Below are positions 61,943 to 64,000 of a stretch of DNA of 64,000 nt, piece after piece. This DNA is from Breviolum minutum Mf 1.05b.01 (lineage: Eukaryota; Sar; Dinophyceae; Suessiales; Symbiodiniaceae), in the NCBI GenBank assembly GCA_000507305.1, contig DF239022.1, forward strand, positions 558,497 through 622,496, written 5' to 3'. Positions within the stretch are counted from its first letter, which is position 1; each line of letters begins with the position of its first letter. Under the pieces are notes generated by a model. The model was given only the letters and a program-made list of their open reading frames with translations, made no database searches and was not told the DNA's origin. The position numbers were made by a program, and so were the translations under genes.

Positions 61943-62876
61943 ATTTGCAAGCGTTTCATTGAGAAAAACATCCTGGTGTCCCTGCTGGTGTCTTGCTGGT
62001 GGTCTTAGATCTTGGATACTAAGTGTTCGTGCCATTTCGGGGGGCCATCCTGGCGGCCTTGAAGATGATTAATCCAAGCTTCACAAATCAAGCCGAAAAA
62101 AATCCAGAGGTCCTTTTGACTAAACGTTCCCCAACCTGCACATCACTCCACGGTCTTTCAAAAAAACAACGACTTTAGCATTGTTTGGCTGTTCAACTGT
62201 TCCGTGATTGGGGGTTCAATTTACCTCTATATATTTGCACATCCAATTTGCCGATCATACTACCCTAGACCTTGACATGCAATATCATGCAATATCCCTA
62301 CTGCAACTGATATACAGTATACATGCAACGCATTTCTGACACCCCAGCATGCTGGTGCCATTTTGTCTCGACATTGCTACATGCAGAAATTAGTTTTACT
62401 TGTAGGGATGCCTTCACAACTTTTCCCAGACAATCATGTAAAAAACAAATGCATTTACGCATTTCAATTAAGACTACCCAGTTTGGAAAAATAGATACTA
62501 CGTAAAAACATCTAAAGACTACAAAGTTTACATTGATTCAGGTTTGTCTGTTTCTGCCCGCTTTCCCATGAATATTTTCTATCATGTCACACGCTCTCAA
62601 CCCCTTGCGCCATCATTTTGCACGTGGGCAATTGTGCCTGTTGGCTGACCATGTTCAGTGATGACGCCTTCAAGAGCTTATGGTCCTGGCATGATTGCCA
62701 ACTATGGGTGGGAAAATGATGAAAAACATGTTTTCTGTTACGTTTTCACCAACATGGATGTTTAGTTGAAATAAGGCAAAAAGGGTAGCAAGAACATGTT
62801 TGCGACCTTCGAGCCTCCAGTTCCAGTCAACAATGGCCATCCCAAAATCCCACATGCGACCATGAATGCGCATCAC

Positions 62877-62977
62877 TAAAAACGCGCCCGCGCAAAGAGT
62901 GGGGGCCCTCCCAAGATGCCAGCCAGCGCCGGATAATCGAGTATTCCAACCTCTCTGTCCCATGAAGCGCTTCAAAC
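62877..62977 (-). CDS. Exon (FEALHGTERLEYSIIRRWLA)
   Basis: A 33-codon frame FEALHGTERLEYSIIRRWLA SWEGPHSLRGRVF after an acceptor ending CGACTTGGGAG, donor TTTA|GTGATG. The frame stays open 49 codons. Strong protein-like composition; family unknown. Confidence 0.52.
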
Positions 62978-63235
62978 CTCCCAAGTCGCCCGTTTTTTAA
63001 TTGCCTGATTTAAATTCAACACGAGAACCTTTTGAAGGGGCTGCCCTTTGATGAAGTTGAAAACAATAAGTTGAACCGTTCCTTTTCAAGAAATTCAGGC
63101 GGAACATCCAAGTCAAGACTCTACAAAACCACGATTTTCAGGGCATAAAATTTGCCCGCACAGGCACCGTGGCGATCTCAGATATGACTTCTCAAAAGCT
63201 GCCGAATGACGCGTGGCAAAGTTGGGGAAGCGTAC

Positions 63236-63318
63236 GCTTGACATGAATCTCATTTGCAAGGTCCACATTTTGGCAGCCGCGAACAGATATCGGTGCAAGT
63301 CTTTGTCAGATACAATCT
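63236..63318 (-). CDS. Exon (IVSDKDLHRYLFAAAKMWTL)
   Basis: The acceptor AATGTTTTTTTTGCAATTATCCCACCGAG precedes IVSDKDLHRYLFAAAKMWTL QMRFMSS, open for over 60 codons; AGC|GTACGC is one donor option. Family unknown. Confidence 0.5.
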
Positions 63319-63740
63319 CTCGGTGGGATAATTGCAAAAAAAACATTGGTACGGGCCAAACATAATGGGGAATGCAAAAAAAAAACGCTTAAAAAAGGAA
63401 TGGGTAGTACAGTCCCGAGCAAACCTAGACAACAACGCGGGGCTTTTCTTCATTGCTCAGGTGGAAATTTGGCCCTCAGCTATTGCTTGTTTATGGATTC
63501 TGTTAGGCCGTAAAAGGTCTGCCTATGCGCATGCCAAACAACGATGACTTGGAACAAATAAATGGGCCATTTTTCTATCAAAATTGCTGAAATGATTTCA
63601 AAAAAAACAAACCAAAATGGTAGAGCGAAAGTTTGATTGATTTCAAAAAAGTTCGGAAAATGATCAAGATTCATGAGCATAGTTGGACAAAGTTCGCTGC
63701 ATACCCCATGTCAAAAACAGTACTATTATCTAAAAACACA

Positions 63741-63745
63741 CAACC

Positions 63746-63776
<31 letters not shown>

Positions 63777-63779
63777 CCA
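63741..63779 (+). repeat. (CAA)n microsatellite
   Basis: About 12 CAA units. Confidence 0.9.
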
Positions 63780-64000
63780 GAAAAAACAAGAAATCCAAAA
63801 TCAAGACCATCGTTTTGGTTTGAAAACCCAATGAAAACACAACCCCTAAGTAAGTAAACATTAGGCTTGTGGCTCAAAAATAAGTTATTTGATTTACACA
63901 ACCTCTGAAAACAAACAGCGATTAGCCCCCAAAGTTGATGAAAAAATCTCAGTGAATCGATGAATTTTTCCCCGGAGTTCCTAGCTGGTCCTATATGCGT

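Overview
The window looks like nuclear DNA of a dinoflagellate, probably Symbiodiniaceae-like. No long intact ORF of a recognisable protein is present. The sequence is full of short palindromic repeats whose chance translations (for example SKNSGTPK, the VDFYGK type and PPKINMEPEN) I associate with dinoflagellate genome annotations. Degenerate TTTAGGG-type repeats and a possible decayed spliced leader fit the same picture. The species call is inference. There are Ns at 4549, 45940-45944 and 58149, so this is a draft assembly.

Coding content appears as very small exons (13 to about 170 nt) separated by introns of roughly 50 nt to 2.3 kb, and nearly all plausible exons lie on the minus strand. 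The usual evidence is a pyrimidine-rich tract ending in AG, an open frame of sensible composition, and a GT, GC or GA donor. These splice-site types are known in dinoflagellates. Exons were found by eye and donors were often chosen so that reading phase carried across the intron, so phase agreement is supportive but not independent proof.

The best gene runs on the minus strand from about 28.2 kb down to at least 9.3 kb, and perhaps to 0.8 kb. Its exons encode a right-handed parallel beta-helix (pectate-lyase/FBXO11-like) repeat protein. It has an N-terminal motif of the type DFPSLAEAL..VTILLSPGKYTE..LVINKPVVLRG, then repeats such as GQWQLSNC, GSAALSLRDDAE, SNKGCALLVRGEAS, NDGVVLLINGTAKV and GYGILISGSAAATLEEN. 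From about 8.9 to 2.9 kb a second set of exons has lost the beta-helix look and encodes K/E/P/S-rich sequence. Whether this is the C-terminus or another gene is open.

From 30 to 64 kb, more minus-strand exons with good splice signals occur (for example at 33.3, 35.6, 36.8, 37.4, 38.1, 44.8, 46.8, 48.0, 59.1, 60.0, 61.5 and 62.9 kb), but I recognise no family. Order and strand suggest one or several large minus-strand genes, as in dinoflagellate unidirectional gene clusters.

Introns and intergenic stretches are dense with MITE-like families. I label them A (about 20 or more copies), B, C, D/E, F, G, H, I, J, L and N. Two clear nested insertions are seen. A distinct block at 40.7-43.2 kb is GC-richer, opens with degenerate telomere-like repeats and is bordered by AAGGCC-rich minisatellite. 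A further odd block at 57.3-58.2 kb holds a tRNA-like cloverleaf, a direct duplication and the possible spliced-leader relic. No rRNA, CRISPR, plasmid or prophage feature was seen.
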